Origin: Thalassobacillus cyri
Lineage (GTDB): Bacteria > Bacillota > Bacilli > Bacillales > Halobacillaceae
Reading direction: 5' to 3'
Length of the DNA stretch: 64,000 bases
NCBI RefSeq assembly: GCF_900107755.1
Contig: NZ_FNQR01000003.1
Span: 294,283 to 358,282, forward strand
Below, piece by piece: positions 1-7,614 of the stretch. Every line of letters starts with the position of its first letter. The stretch's first letter is position 1. Under the pieces are notes generated by a model that was not told where the DNA came from, did not search any database, and worked only from the letters and a program-made list of their open reading frames with translations. A program made the position numbers and the translations under genes.

Positions 1-211
1 TCAGTGTATTTGGCACAGAGGGAAAGATGTAATAATCGTTCTCCCAGCTTTCCCGGTACTCTTTCATCGTCAGTTTTGGTTCTGGAATATAAGGTCCATT
101 CCACTTTTTAGCTGCCTGTTCTGTTTCTTCGTATTTCCAAAAAAATAATTCATCAATATATTGTTCTGTGGCTTCTGTAAGTGTAATTTTTTCTCCGATT
201 ATTTCTACCAT
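1..211 (-). CDS. GNAT-type N-acetyltransferase, N-terminal fragment
   Basis: This is the first 70 or so codons of a gene that runs off the left edge. It starts at ATG (211-209), with GGAGAAGG about nine bases upstream on the minus strand. The protein opens MVEIIGEKITLTEAT and continues with a charged helix and the strand DYYIFPS. That is how many GCN5-related acetyltransferases begin, but the acetyl-CoA loop lies outside the window, so the family call is an inference from the N-terminus. It lies 28 bases downstream of fosB on the same strand and may be co-transcribed. Confidence 0.6.
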   Translation of the reverse strand, partial: MVEIIGEKITLTEATEQYIDELFFWKYEETEQAAKKWNGPYIPEPKLTMKEYRESWENDYYIFPSVPNTL

Positions 212-239
212 GATTTCTAACCTTCTCCTTTAACCAGGA

Positions 240-662
240 TCAATCGTAAAAACTCATATGAGCCTTCTCTTGTTTATAGTAATCGATTCTGTCCTGCAAA
301 GTCCCTGTGTGAAATTCAAATTTGTGACCATCTGGATCTGTAAAGTAAATAGATTTTTTATCTTTATCTGTTCTAGAGCGCCCCGGGAGGATATTCACAG
401 CTAATTCATCAAGCTTCTGATAAATATCTTTAAATTCCTTTTCTTCTATGGTGAAAGCTATATGGGTATAGGAATACTCAATTTCCTTACGTGGAATGTC
501 AGCTTCTTCGTTTAATGCAAGCCACATTCCATTTAAATCGAAATAAGCAGTTTTTCTTCCTTTCACCAGCAGCTTTGCTTCAAAGACGTCCTGATAAAAT
601 TTAATGGATTTATCCAGGTTAGATACGGAAAATAAAAAATGATTCAACCCTTTTATCGTCAT
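240..662 (-). CDS. fosB: FosB-type metallothiol transferase (fosfomycin resistance)
   Basis: FosB enzymes are VOC-fold, divalent-metal-dependent transferases that open the fosfomycin epoxide with bacillithiol in the cytoplasm. The 140-residue product has the family's full length. The three metal ligands are visible: His8 in GLNHFLF, His67 in SYTHIAF and Glu116 in GHKFEFH. The [19 protein letters not shown] block is nearly that of B. subtilis FosB. I chose the ATG at 662 because GGAGGAGGAG precedes it and it gives the family N-terminus; an in-frame start 45 bases upstream would add a non-homologous tail. A TATAAT-like hexamer and an MhqR-like dyad lie about 175-200 bases upstream (838-863). 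Confidence 0.93.
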   Translation of the reverse strand: MTIKGLNHFLFSVSNLDKSIKFYQDVFEAKLLVKGRKTAYFDLNGMWLALNEEADIPRKEIEYSYTHIAFTIEEKEFKDIYQKLDELAVNILPGRSRTDKDKKSIYFTDPDGHKFEFHTGTLQDRIDYYKQEKAHMSFYD

Positions 663-837
663 GCTCTCCTCCTCCTTCCAACCTAAAGGGCTGCTTAGCT
701 CTGGCAAATCACAGTATTGATTTTACAGTTAAAGCTCCCTTTTGCTGAAGACTCAGTTTCAAGAGAAACTATTTCCTTTATGGTCGCCGAGTCAGGAGAA
801 GGAAGTCGTTCCCCACCGCACCGTTATTTAGATAAAC

Positions 838-863
838 ATCTCGAAATCGAGTGTTCCATTATA
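838..863 (-). promoter_or_regulatory. Possible promoter with MhqR-like operator upstream of fosB
   Basis: On the minus strand a perfect TATAAT (863-858) is followed six bases later by a dyad covering 851-838. Read on the plus strand the dyad is ATCTCGAAATCGAG, with arms CTCGA and TCGAG separated by AA. It matches the core of the MhqR operator as I recall it and has the same position relative to the -10 box as the site at 25895-25912. No good -35 box is evident. Assignment to fosB, 176 bases downstream, is an inference. Confidence 0.4.
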
Positions 864-1012
864 CGGCCCTATAATTAAAGAAGTCTCTTATTCAAGATTT
901 TTAATAGCATTGCTTTTGACTCTTTCTGAAAAGGAAGTTCTTTCTTACACACATACTCTCTACTGATACCAATTATTTCAAAATCAGAAGATTAACACAA
1001 TACTTTCTCCAA
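863..1012. other. Rest of the 663-1055 gap: nothing recognised
   Basis: Apart from the operator-like site at 838-863 and the hairpin at 1013-1040, this gap shows no open frame with a ribosome binding site and no recognisable RNA. Confidence 0.4.
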
Positions 1013-1040
1013 GACGCTTCCCCGTTACTGGACAAGCGTC
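1013..1040 (-). terminator. Weak hairpin terminator after the nucleotidyltransferase gene
   Basis: Inverted arms GACGCTT (1013-1019) and AAGCGTC (1034-1040) enclose 14 bases, just beyond the stop of the gene ending at 1056. The T-tract is poor, so termination is only likely. Confidence 0.45.
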
Positions 1041-1055
1041 TCTTTATGTTGTGAA

Positions 1056-1778
1056 TCATCCATCTTTTCCTAATGAGAACCCTTCAAACAACCGTCCCCC
1101 ATATGGTTCCAGAATTTTATCGACAAGGAAAATAATCTTACTTTTATCGCCAGTTTTATAGAATACATCAAACACTTCTACAAACTCCTTAGCAAATCGT
1201 TCATCATAGCTTTTCAGCGCTCGCACCGTCCATTTGGATGTGCCAAGCCACCTTCGGTTTGTACGTAAAACAAAATCACTTACCAGCTCAGCCAGGGTAT
1301 TCGCAATGAACAACTCTTCTTCCCTTTGAGAGCTTCCGATTAAATCTTCCAGTATATCTGTAATGAAGTAACGTTTCATTTCAATTGTTTTTGCAGGCCA
1401 TTCTTCTGGTCCTTTTTCTAATAATGTTCGGGCCTCTTGCTTAATAGATACGATTATCCCATCGTCTTTTAGGACAATTCCTTCAACCACCATTTGTGGC
1501 AAGGATGGTCTTGCTCTTTCGCAATCACTTTCAAAATACTGTCTATAAGAAGTTAAGTTATGTACGAAAACTTCGATCCGCCAATTAAATTCAATTAATG
1601 ACTCCCGATAAGAGGAAGGAAGCGTACGGTCGAATATGACTATATCCAGGTCTGAAGTTTCTGTAGCTTCACCACGTACGACACTACCTGCTAATATGGC
1701 ACACTGACAACCAGGATAATATTTATCTAAAAACTTATATGCTGCATTTACTGGATCCAGCTTTTCATATGGTTTCAT
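1056..1778 (-). CDS. Nucleotidyltransferase-domain protein
   Basis: A 240-residue soluble protein of the minimal-nucleotidyltransferase/KNTase fold. The signature is GSVVRGEATETSDLDIVIF at residues 31-49, with the metal-binding pair Asp43 and Asp45. This fold transfers NMP groups to drugs or proteins; the acceptor here is unknown. AGGGG precedes the ATG at 1778 by six bases. The next gene upstream is the Nudix hydrolase, 33 bases away, so the two may form one transcript. An antibiotic-modifying role is possible but not shown; similar stand-alone domains are common in Bacillaceae. Confidence 0.75.
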   Translation of the reverse strand: MKPYEKLDPVNAAYKFLDKYYPGCQCAILAGSVVRGEATETSDLDIVIFDRTLPSSYRESLIEFNWRIEVFVHNLTSYRQYFESDCERARPSLPQMVVEGIVLKDDGIIVSIKQEARTLLEKGPEEWPAKTIEMKRYFITDILEDLIGSSQREEELFIANTLAELVSDFVLRTNRRWLGTSKWTVRALKSYDERFAKEFVEVFDVFYKTGDKSKIIFLVDKILEPYGGRLFEGFSLGKDG

Positions 1779-1811
1779 TCGCTTCCCCTATTCCACGTTT
1801 TCCAAAAAATA

Positions 1812-2258
1812 TTATAATAATGTCTTTTCGATGATAAGCCGTGCTCGATAGTCCATTATTTTTGGCAAGTCATTCAATGGAAAATAACCTAGTGCCAAAC
1901 TTTCTCCATCTTCCATCACTAATTCTCCATATGTGTTTATCGCCTGGTAAACTCCAATAACATTGTAGACTTCATCTCCATTTGGATACTTGAAATAGAA
2001 TTCATCACCAGACAGCAAATTTCTGAATTGTAATTCTTCCGCTTGCAACCCTGTTTCTTCTAATAGTTCCCGCCTGGCTGTTTGTTCCAGACTTTCTCCT
2101 GGCTCCATGTTGCCACCAGGCAATCCCCATTCCTTTGTGTCAGAGCGGTGCTGCAGTAATAATTCTTGTGAATCATTGAATACAAGCAAGGTAGAACCAG
2201 GTAAAATCAATGGTCTTGTTCCAATTAATCCTCTGATTTCTTTTGTGTAATCTAAAAT
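1812..2258 (-). CDS. Nudix hydrolase (apparent ATT start)
   Basis: The Nudix box GX5EX7REUXEEXGU is intact (GGNMEPGESLEQTARRELLE followed by ETGL), so this should hydrolyse a nucleoside-diphosphate-linked compound; the substrate cannot be named. Relatives begin with a helix of the type DYIKEIRxLxGxRPLILPG. That helix is encoded here as LDYTKEIRGLIGTRPLILPG, but the frame has no ATG, GTG or TTG ahead of it: a TAG closes the frame upstream and the first standard start is TTG at 2210, inside the domain. An ATT at 2258-2256 sits six bases after AAGG of AAGGAAGG and encodes the expected first residue, so I start there (148 residues). The fallback start at 2210 gives 132 residues. Confidence 0.8.
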   Translation of the reverse strand: MLDYTKEIRGLIGTRPLILPGSTLLVFNDSQELLLQHRSDTKEWGLPGGNMEPGESLEQTARRELLEETGLQAEELQFRNLLSGDEFYFKYPNGDEVYNVIGVYQAINTYGELVMEDGESLALGYFPLNDLPKIMDYRARLIIEKTLL

Positions 2259-2370
2259 GGTAACCCTTCCTTTCTATACTTTTATTCACCTTCTCATCCA
2301 GATCGAAAGAAACCTCCCAAATAAGTTTTAATCATCTCATTAAAAAATACTATAAAAATAGTAATCTATT

Positions 2371-3168
2371 CTATACCTCTGACTCTCCTTTAGCATAAGC
2401 TTTTTCCATAAATGTACCAATCATTAATTTAAGAAAAGGAAGAGTTTGAGCATCAGATTTCAGCTGCGACTGAATCCATTCGAATTCATTATTCAATAAC
2501 TGAGTGATTTCTTGAACAGCCTTTTGATGAGAGGAAGGTGTCACTTTTTCATATATACCTTCATAGCTGGATCGCTTCTTATGAGGTAAAAATTTATGTA
2601 CTGCCTTCAATCCCAGTAAGGCCCGGTCTGGCGCATAGTGATGTAACAACACATAGGACAGGTGTCTCATAACATAGCGCAGCATTTCTACTGCCCAGGT
2701 AAGATTCCCTCGTTCAGCAGCCTTCTTATACTGAAAAAGGAACCATACTGTATCGAGCACATGATCATGGAACTCTTCTTGGGTCAATGTCAAGTGCTGC
2801 TTAGACTCATAGCTTTCCATCAATCCTTCCGGGTCGTAAAGTACAGTAAAAAAATCTTTATTTTGTATGTTTTTTTCCGTCACGGTAAATAAATCAATAT
2901 GCAGCCAATCATCGTACACCGCTATTATCTGAGGGGCTATTATAAAAATATCATCATAAAAAATGATTTCTTTGTAGACTTTAAGATGCTCCAAACGACG
3001 TGATAGAAATTCTTTTTCTTCTCCTTCTTTAACAAGACAATATAAATCCACATCAGAATGCTCATCATGTTCTCCTCTGCCCATCGACCCTTTTAAATAT
3101 ATACTCTTCACACTGGAGTCCTTTTTCAAACTCTTGACAATCTTTTTCACGGCCAGTTCCTGTCTCAT
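2371..3168 (-). CDS. Nucleotidyltransferase-domain protein
   Basis: A 265-residue protein whose first 45 residues carry the nucleotidyltransferase signature GSMGRGEHDEHSDVDLY, with acidic residues Asp39 and Asp41. The remaining 200 residues are helical, as in proteins related to streptomycin adenylyltransferase or KNTase-like enzymes. The acceptor is unknown. AGGGGG lies six bases before the ATG at 3168. It is a different subfamily from the nucleotidyltransferase at 1056-1778, so the two are not a recent duplication. Confidence 0.72.
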   Translation of the reverse strand: MRQELAVKKIVKSLKKDSSVKSIYLKGSMGRGEHDEHSDVDLYCLVKEGEEKEFLSRRLEHLKVYKEIIFYDDIFIIAPQIIAVYDDWLHIDLFTVTEKNIQNKDFFTVLYDPEGLMESYESKQHLTLTQEEFHDHVLDTVWFLFQYKKAAERGNLTWAVEMLRYVMRHLSYVLLHHYAPDRALLGLKAVHKFLPHKKRSSYEGIYEKVTPSSHQKAVQEITQLLNNEFEWIQSQLKSDAQTLPFLKLMIGTFMEKAYAKGESEV

Positions 3169-3247
3169 CTCCTACCCCCTATATGAAAATAAAATATTAC
3201 GTCATTGTACCGATAATTCCCTGACTTTTCAATAACTTTTATACAAC

Positions 3248-3281
3248 TTAAAAGCCCTCTGCAAAGGCAAAGGGCTTTTAA
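3248..3281 (-). terminator. Terminator of the glutaredoxin gene
   Basis: A perfect 11-bp stem, TTAAAAGCCCT (3248-3258) against AGGGCTTTTAA (3271-3281), lies five bases beyond the stop codon. Confidence 0.8.
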
Positions 3282-3285
3282 GATT

Positions 3286-3567
3286 TTATGAACTGTTCAA
3301 CATACTTTTAATTTCTTCTTTGTTATTTTCAAAACCAATGAAGTTCTTAACCAGCTTCTTCTTACCAAATAATCCTCTCTTGTAAAAGGCGAAGGATGGG
3401 ACGATTCGTGTGCCTGACACTTCTTTTAAGTCCTCTTCTAAGCTGCGATTTCCTTCGACATCCTTGAGCTCATACTCAATGTCATGAGAGGCCAGATACT
3501 CTTTTGCCGCCTGACAATCCGAGCAGGTCGGTCTGGTATATAGTTCAAGCTCCATTTTATTTTTCAT
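3286..3567 (-). CDS. Glutaredoxin-like thiol-disulfide protein
   Basis: A 93-residue thioredoxin-fold protein with a CxxC redox site, TCSDCQ (Cys15 and Cys18), the cis-proline segment TRIVPSF and a C-terminal helix. In Bacillus such proteins reduce disulfides or bacillithiol-mixed disulfides in the cytosol. The KRGLFGKKKLV loop before the last helix is more basic than in standard glutaredoxins. I start at ATG 3567, giving MKNKMELELYTRPTC; GAGGAG is ten bases upstream. A TTG further upstream would add a non-homologous tail. It stands alone, with a terminator behind it and a divergent small gene at 3740. Confidence 0.85.
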   Translation of the reverse strand: MKNKMELELYTRPTCSDCQAAKEYLASHDIEYELKDVEGNRSLEEDLKEVSGTRIVPSFAFYKRGLFGKKKLVKNFIGFENNKEEIKSMLNSS

Positions 3568-3670
3568 GTATGCTTCACTCCTCGTTAAGTGCTGTTGTAC
3601 CAATAATTTTTCCTTTAATTCTTATAGCTAAACAATCCCTATCATTTTTGGTTAATGGAAAATAAAATAA

Positions 3671-3698
3671 TTGCATTATTATTAAAATTAGTTATACT
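3671..3698 (+). promoter_or_regulatory. Sigma-A type promoter for the 48-residue protein
   Basis: TTGCAT (3671-3676) and TATACT (3693-3698) are separated by 16 bases and lie about 40 bases ahead of a TTG-started reading frame with a good ribosome binding site. Confidence 0.55.
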
Positions 3699-3739
3699 TA
3701 AGTTATACAACAATTATACAAATCGAGGAGTTGTTAATT

Positions 3740-3886
3740 TTGTACAAACTGATAAGGCATCTTTCCCGTGAGACAGAAATATTGAAAAACCCCATGGATC
3801 AAACAGTTAAGATTTTTACTGATTATAATGAAGCCAAACATTTGGCCGAAAAATTAAATACCCATACCAAAGATAACCTGCTTTGA
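3740..3886 (+). CDS. Small protein of 48 residues, unknown function
   Basis: Starts at TTG (3740-3742), nine bases after GAGGAG. The sequence begins MYKLIRHLSRETEILKN and ends NTHTKDNLL. It is amphipathic, basic at the N-terminus and without a membrane segment. A promoter (3671-3698), a ribosome binding site and a terminator hairpin (3917-3945) frame it, making it a complete transcription unit although it is very short. I recognise no family. Confidence 0.6.
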   Translation: MYKLIRHLSRETEILKNPMDQTVKIFTDYNEAKHLAEKLNTHTKDNLL

Positions 3887-3916
3887 AAAGTTAAAAGTTA
3901 TTTATGATCTTATGAA

Positions 3917-3945
3917 AAAGCCCTCCGGATAGGAGAGCTTTCTCT
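3917..3945 (+). terminator. Terminator after the small plus-strand gene
   Basis: AAAGCCCTCC (3917-3926) pairs with GGAGAGCTTT (3932-3941) with one mismatch and a five-base loop, followed by a short T-rich tail. Confidence 0.55.
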
Positions 3946-4078
3946 AAGAATGTTATGCGTAGTAGGTTTTGTCGGCGCGTGATTTAATACGGCATAGTAC
4001 ATTTATTATATGAACGAAAACGAATGCTGACTAGACCGGTTAATCATATTTTATAAAATTGTTTAAACAGAGCAGCAG

Positions 4079-4630
4079 TTATGAATGGATAATAAATGAC
4101 CTGTCCTTCTCCCGTTGTAAACTATCCAAATAAGACTTAATTTCATATTTGCTTCTTAAGTAGATGATTTCATTTATATGATCATATATTTGAAGAGTAT
4201 GTAACCTTTCCTTCATATTCCTTTTACGAGATTTATAAGTGGTATATATGTATTTAAGGAACTCCCAATCTAATTTCTCCTTACACTCTGCCCCCATATC
4301 TGACCGCGTTTTACCAATGTTCATTAGCCACCGTTTAACGGCACGATAAAGACAGATATAACGTGGAAGTTCCAAATATATAATGGTATCTGCCCGTTTT
4401 GAACGGATATCAAAAGTTTTGCTGTAATTGCCTTCAATAATCCAGTTTTCCTTTTTTACAATTTCCCGTTGCGCGTCTTTAAACTCCTCTAATGAGGCTT
4501 CCACCCAGCCCGGCTTCCAATACAACGCATCTAGATGATAGACATTTAGCTGCAACGCTTCTCCCATTTTTCGCGCAAAAGTAGACTTCCCTACTCCTGC
4601 TGAGACCCCTAAAACCATAATTCGTTTCAA
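4079..4630 (-). CDS. P-loop kinase-like protein (topology modulation protein family)
   Basis: A 183-residue P-loop NTPase related to adenylate kinase, with Walker A GVSAGVGKST at residues 8-17. The segments HLDALYWKPGW and WIIEGNYSKTFDIR are typical of the bacterial family loosely called topology modulation or FlaR-like proteins. The phosphate acceptor is not known. I start at TTG 4630 because GGAGG is nine bases upstream and the product then begins MKRIMVLG directly before the P-loop. An upstream ATG at 4699 would add 23 unrelated residues. Confidence 0.75.
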   Translation of the reverse strand: MKRIMVLGVSAGVGKSTFARKMGEALQLNVYHLDALYWKPGWVEASLEEFKDAQREIVKKENWIIEGNYSKTFDIRSKRADTIIYLELPRYICLYRAVKRWLMNIGKTRSDMGAECKEKLDWEFLKYIYTTYKSRKRNMKERLHTLQIYDHINEIIYLRSKYEIKSYLDSLQREKDRSFIIHS

Positions 4631-4713
4631 GTTCCCCCACCTCCATTTTCCATTATAAGCCATATAAAAAAGTAAAAATACATTTTTATAGCTATCCACA
4701 TTAGCATGAATCT

Positions 4714-4752
4714 AAAAAGAGCGTTCCTGTATATTACAGGAACGCTCTTTTT
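4714..4752. terminator. Strong bidirectional terminator overlapping the end of ugd
   Basis: A perfect 17-bp stem (4714-4730 with 4736-4752) has a five-base loop and A/T tracts on both sides, so it can end transcription in both directions. The ugd stop codon (4736-4734) lies in the loop and its last five sense codons form one arm. Confidence 0.92.
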
Positions 4753-6050
4753 ATACTTGGACGCCCGACAGAATGGTATTCAATATTATGCTTGCGTATT
4801 TCTTCCAACTGGAAGCAATTTCTCCCGTCAAAAAGGATTGGACTGTTCATCAAACTCTCCACATCACTTAACGGAAAACGCTTGATTTCATCCCATTCTG
4901 TCAGGATAAATGCAGCATCAGCCTCGGTCAGTGCTTCCTGCAAAGAACCTCCATAAGCTATACTTCGTGGCAGTATGGGTTTTGCCTTTTCTATAGCATG
5001 GGGGTCATAAGCAATCACGGCGGCTTTCTCTTCAACCAGCCTTTCTATGACTGTCAATGATGCTGCCTCTCGCATGTCATCTGTATTAGGTTTATAAGCA
5101 AGACCAAGTATCGCAATCCGCTTTCCAGCAAGGGAGCCAAAGCGTTGCTTTGCCTTATCAACCAATGTAGCCTGCTGATGATTGTTCACTCGAATGACAG
5201 ACTTCAACAGTTCAAAATCATGCTCCACTCCACCTGCCAGATGGACGAGGGCACTGGTATCTTTCGGGAAGCAGGAACCGCCATAACCGATACCTGCCTG
5301 TAAAAAATGAGACCCGATCCGTTTATCCAGCCCCATTCCATAGGACACCTCTCCCACGTCCGCTCCGATTTTTTCACATATGTTAGCAATTTCATTGATG
5401 AAACTGATTTTGGTGGCTAAAAATGCGTTGGAGGCATACTTGATCATCTCCGCATTATTGATGTCTGTCATAAAAACAGGAACATCAAAAGGTTCATTAA
5501 TTTTCTCAATAATCAATGCTGCTTCCCGGCTCTCTGCTCCAATTACGATCCGGTCTCCGTTAAACGTGTCATATACAGCCGACCCCTCCCGTAAAAATTC
5601 CGGGTTATGCACGACTTCTACCGTTACATCACGCCGCAAATTTAATCTGATCTGCTCTTTAACCCAGGCATTCGTACCGACTGGCAACGTACTTTTTGTC
5701 ACAACAATGACGTCTTTGACAACGTGCTGTGCTATAAGTTCTGCTGCCACCTCTACAGCCGTTAGATCAGTTGTACCATCTGGGTTTTGTGGAGTTCCTA
5801 CGGCGATATAGATGACGTCTGCATGTTGGAATCCTCCCCGGGAATCAGTCGTGAAAGATAACTTCTCAGCTTCCATATTTTTCTGCATCAAAGCCTCCAA
5901 ACCAGCTTCATAGATGGGAGAGTGCCCTGCCTGCATCATTCCGACCTTTTGTTCATCTATATCTACGCATGTCACGTGGTGGCCTATCTCTGCAAGACAA
6001 GCTCCTGTAACCAACCCTACATACCCAGTTCCTATTATGCTTATTTTCAA
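4734..6050 (-). CDS. ugd: UDP-glucose 6-dehydrogenase
   Basis: Oxidises UDP-glucose to UDP-glucuronate with two NAD+ in the cytoplasm. The 438-residue product is full length for the UDP-glucose/GDP-mannose dehydrogenase family. It shows the Rossmann motif GTGYVG (7-12), the substrate-binding helix EMIKYASNAF with Lys204, and the catalytic cysteine in GYGGSCFPKD (Cys260). It resembles B. subtilis TuaD. TTG at 6050 is preferred: AAGGGGTGG lies six bases upstream and the protein then begins MKISIIGTGY. An ATG at 6068 would overlap the stop of the upstream glycosyltransferase gene, so the two are probably translationally coupled. UDP-glucuronate suggests an acidic envelope polysaccharide or glycolipid. 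Confidence 0.93.
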   Translation of the reverse strand: MKISIIGTGYVGLVTGACLAEIGHHVTCVDIDEQKVGMMQAGHSPIYEAGLEALMQKNMEAEKLSFTTDSRGGFQHADVIYIAVGTPQNPDGTTDLTAVEVAAELIAQHVVKDVIVVTKSTLPVGTNAWVKEQIRLNLRRDVTVEVVHNPEFLREGSAVYDTFNGDRIVIGAESREAALIIEKINEPFDVPVFMTDINNAEMIKYASNAFLATKISFINEIANICEKIGADVGEVSYGMGLDKRIGSHFLQAGIGYGGSCFPKDTSALVHLAGGVEHDFELLKSVIRVNNHQQATLVDKAKQRFGSLAGKRIAILGLAYKPNTDDMREAASLTVIERLVEEKAAVIAYDPHAIEKAKPILPRSIAYGGSLQEALTEADAAFILTEWDEIKRFPLSDVESLMNSPILFDGRNCFQLEEIRKHNIEYHSVGRPSIKRAFL

Positions 6051-6064
6051 TGGTTGCCACCCCT

Positions 6065-7546
6065 TCATTCACCAAGCCATTCGTACAGTTGAATATCGTT
6101 GTAAACCGGATCAAAAAGGTCCTCAGACTGAAATACAGCTACTTTTCGTATCTTGTCCTGTACTTTATGTCCCTGTATTTCAAATCCCTTCACTACGTGA
6201 TCCGTCAAAAACACCCGTTTTTCTTTGCTATAAGATAATCTTGATTGGAAATAATCATAGGTGTATAACTTCTTATAGGAAAAGCCAATATCAAGATATT
6301 CCATGACCCTCGATTCCTCCCATGTATAGATAATCATAGGTTCTTCTAGTTGAGACAAGTAATTGGAAAGCTGATAAACAGCCGGTGGCTCTGTTGCTTT
6401 TTCCTTGGCCAGTGCCAGTCCTTGCCAAGACTGGATCGTAATCAAAACAAGACATAGGCTGACAGTCAAAAGCTTCACACGTCCCGCCAGGTTCACGAAC
6501 AATAAATACACCGATAATCCAGTCAATGGCAGGATATGCCTCGGTTTCTCCACATTCTGTGCAAATAACGCCCATAAAAAATAGCATATCCATAATACCA
6601 AAAGCCAGCGATCAAAATTTTTTATATTAACTTTATTTTTGATAGATAAAAAAACCACCAATATGATCAAGCCTGTATATAATCCAGCGATTGGCCATGC
6701 CTCCACGAACCATGCCTTCCATAATAGATTATGAAATAAAAGGATATATATCCGCTTCCATAGCGGCACGGAATCAACCGTAACGGCTCCGCCCCATTCA
6801 GTAAAATGGCCATTAACGAATCCAAAGGCGAGATCCGTGAATGTACCGAGACCGCCAGTAGAAAGAACCAATCCGGCAACCCAAACCAACTGAAAAGCTA
6901 TCGCCAAGAGTGTATGCTTTAAGATAAATCGGATATAAGATTTCCTTGTATCAAATTGATCCCTCTTATTCCACCATAGCAAAAGGATACCCAATCCAAA
7001 TGGAAGGTAAGACAAGCGTGTCCCCGTAAGTATGCTGAATAGTAACAAGGGAAGCAGCATCCAATAAAAGGACGACTTTGTACAGGCCTGATATAAACTC
7101 CAAATATACCACCAAAGCACCGCCACGGCAGCCGCTTCACTCATCGGTTCTGTGCTCATCACCCACATATAGCTCATCGAATGAGTAACAGCGACGAACA
7201 ATAAAGCAGATGTTGTCACATAGTGGCGTCTGAACAACAGGTACATAGGAATGACAGAAGAAGCTGTCAGGAGAGAATTGAAAATGGAAAGCGCTCGGGC
7301 AGGGTCATCTAAAAAGCCGTTGATAAGCATCCCGCCCAACACGAAGTAAGGATAACCAGGAAAATGCGGCTGCATCGTATACAGATCGAAGTCCGTAACA
7401 CCTAATGCAAAATCAACCTGATCCCAGGATCTGGCAAATGGGCTTACGTAAAGGAGACGGAAAAACAAAGTTAATCCTATAAATGCCAGGAATGCTGCCC
7501 ATGCCAAAAAATTCTTTCTGTTAGTAGGAAATCCCGCCTTATTCAT
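6065..7546 (-). CDS. Polytopic GT-C-type membrane glycosyltransferase
   Basis: A 493-residue integral membrane protein with about ten to twelve hydrophobic segments. Early on, an acidic loop (RSWDQVDFALGVTDFDLY) and an HFPGYPYF segment lie between the first helices, as in GT39/ArnT-like GT-C enzymes, where an acidic residue in the first outer loop is catalytic. Such enzymes move a sugar from a polyprenyl-phosphate carrier to an acceptor outside the membrane. Sugar and acceptor are unknown. ATG at 7546 follows GAAGGAGAAGGA closely. It is directly upstream of ugd (stop at 6065) and separated from the FTR1 gene by a terminator. Confidence 0.72.
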   Translation of the reverse strand: MNKAGFPTNRKNFLAWAAFLAFIGLTLFFRLLYVSPFARSWDQVDFALGVTDFDLYTMQPHFPGYPYFVLGGMLINGFLDDPARALSIFNSLLTASSVIPMYLLFRRHYVTTSALLFVAVTHSMSYMWVMSTEPMSEAAAVAVLWWYIWSLYQACTKSSFYWMLLPLLLFSILTGTRLSYLPFGLGILLLWWNKRDQFDTRKSYIRFILKHTLLAIAFQLVWVAGLVLSTGGLGTFTDLAFGFVNGHFTEWGGAVTVDSVPLWKRIYILLFHNLLWKAWFVEAWPIAGLYTGLIILVVFLSIKNKVNIKNFDRWLLVLWICYFLWALFAQNVEKPRHILPLTGLSVYLLFVNLAGRVKLLTVSLCLVLITIQSWQGLALAKEKATEPPAVYQLSNYLSQLEEPMIIYTWEESRVMEYLDIGFSYKKLYTYDYFQSRLSYSKEKRVFLTDHVVKGFEIQGHKVQDKIRKVAVFQSEDLFDPVYNDIQLYEWLGE

Positions 7547-7576
7547 ACGTCCTTCTCCTTCTTTATTGAACACAAA

Positions 7577-7608
7577 ACAAGGCGTAATTGAATTACGCCT
7601 TGTAGAAA
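7577..7608 (-). terminator. Terminator after the FTR1 permease gene
   Basis: A perfect inverted repeat of 13-bp arms (7577-7589 and 7591-7603), followed on the minus strand by TTTTG, closes the iron-uptake operon. It also means the glycosyltransferase-ugd pair needs its own promoter or read-through. Confidence 0.8.
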
Positions 7609-7614
7609 ATCAAA

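Noticed and set aside
5380..5811. Open frame of 143 codons opposite ugd
   Set aside because: It lies wholly antisense to a well-conserved gene, has no ribosome binding site and no recognisable domain.
6291..6593. Separate small gene inside the GT-C transferase region
   Set aside because: A frame of 100 codons on the same strand but overlapping the conserved membrane protein, without a ribosome binding site.
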